Source of the DNA: Candidatus Aerophobota bacterium | GTDB taxonomy: Bacteria; Aerophobota; Aerophobia; Aerophobales; JAGHCO01 | Direction: 5' to 3' | Assembly (NCBI GenBank): GCA_021160405.1 | Contig: JAGHCO010000229.1 | Span: forward strand, 1 to 5,690 | DNA: 5,690 nucleotides | Shown here: piece by piece, positions 5,491 to 5,690 of the stretch | Numbering within the stretch: the first letter of the stretch is position 1 | Layout of the letters: every line of letters starts with the position of its first letter | The notes under the pieces: generated by a model | Database searches by the model: none | The model's input: the letters and a program-made list of their open reading frames with translations, nothing else | What the model was told of the DNA's origin: nothing | Position numbers and translations under genes: made by a program

Positions 5491-5520
5491 TCCCCTTTAT
5501 CCCCTCCCGTCAAGGAGGGG
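5491..5520. repeat. C/G-rich hairpin repeat, copy 2 (between phosphofructokinase-like and HAD genes)
   Basis: CCCCTCC (5501-5507) pairs exactly with GGAGGGG (5514-5520) around a 6-nt loop. The leading 19 nt (5491-5509) match copy 1 with a single difference (A to T), while the loops differ (GCGAG versus CGTCAA) with the stem kept. This pattern of conserved stem and variable loop suggests a repeat family maintained for its structure or by its mode of spread. No T-run follows on the minus strand. Confidence 0.7.
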
Positions 5521-5546
5521 AAATATTCATCCTTCCACTCATCACT

Positions 5547-5690
5547 TCATCTATAGGCTGATGGTATATATTTTTTACATAGCGAGGGGGCAAGGATATC
5601 CTCAAATTTAGCAAATTGTGGGAGGGACCCACCAATTAATGGCATTGCCCAATTTACAAATTCATCGGTTACATCTACCCTGTTTGGAGC
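5547..5690 (-). CDS. Phosphofructokinase-like protein, C-terminal fragment (cut by window edge)
   Basis: An open frame enters from the right edge and ends with TGA at 5547-5549, giving 47 residues. The segment 'VTDEFVNWAMPLIGG' followed by 'SLPQFAKFEDILAP' resembles the end of ATP- or PPi-dependent 6-phosphofructokinases, where a V-T-x-x-F-x-x-[YW]-x-x-P-L-[IV]-G stretch is followed by L-P-x-[FY]-A-x-[LF]. Such enzymes phosphorylate fructose 6-phosphate in glycolysis, or run reversibly with pyrophosphate. The catalytic and donor-binding motifs are outside the window, so the donor (ATP or PPi) cannot be told. It is upstream of, and on the same strand as, the HAD gene. The identification rests on recalled family pattern over a short stretch and is moderate. 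Confidence 0.6.
   Translation of the reverse strand, partial: APNRVDVTDEFVNWAMPLIGGSLPQFAKFEDILAPSLCKKYIPSAYR

Noticed and set aside
95..5690. Sulfo-transaldolase (sulfoquinovose) pathway locus, suggested by a transaldolase-like gene plus dehydrogenases
   Set aside because: Known sulfo-transaldolases are short TalC-like proteins with standard active-site residues, and no sulfosugar isomerase, permease or glycosidase is visible. The evidence is too thin to claim.

Overview
The window is AT-rich bacterial DNA in which every recognisable gene lies on the minus strand, so transcription runs from high to low coordinates. Strong AGGAG-type ribosome binding sites, a TTG start codon, consensus sigma-70-like promoter elements and sugar-phosphate and alcohol/aldehyde redox enzymes suggest a low-GC, probably fermentative anaerobic bacterium. 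G/C-rich hairpin repeats between genes and a dispersed-type palindromic repeat resemble those common in genomes of uncultivated anaerobic phyla. No phylogenetic marker is present, so the lineage cannot be named.

In transcription order the right half holds three genes. These are the last 47 codons of a phosphofructokinase-like gene (5547-5690), a 347-residue HAD-superfamily hydrolase (4388-5431) and a group III iron-containing alcohol dehydrogenase (3034-4230). They are separated by 115- and 157-nt gaps, each carrying one copy of the same C/G-rich hairpin repeat. They may be co-transcribed, but the gaps are too large to assume this.

A 433-nt gene-free stretch follows (2601-3033). It contains a strong minus-strand promoter with a FadR-type GntR operator (TGGTAAGACCA) immediately downstream of the -10 box. 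A leader of about 210 nt comes next, most of it a 128-bp repeat-like element with imperfect terminal inverted repeats.

The left half is a tight operon: a GntR/FadR-type regulator with an FCD ligand domain (1902-2600), a 591-residue transaldolase-like protein (95-1870), and the first 23 codons of a zinc-type medium-chain dehydrogenase (1-71). The gaps are 31 and 23 nt. The operator position implies that the regulator controls its own operon, probably in response to a small organic or sugar acid or a sugar-phosphate-related ligand.

Taken together the region looks like a carbohydrate or sugar-alcohol catabolic locus: an aldolase-type C-C lyase or transferase, two dehydrogenases, a phosphatase-like HAD enzyme and a phosphofructokinase. 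The most unusual element is the transaldolase-like protein. It is far larger than normal transaldolases, has an unrecognised N-terminal region of about 210 residues, keeps the Schiff-base lysine, but appears to have changed several other active-site residues.
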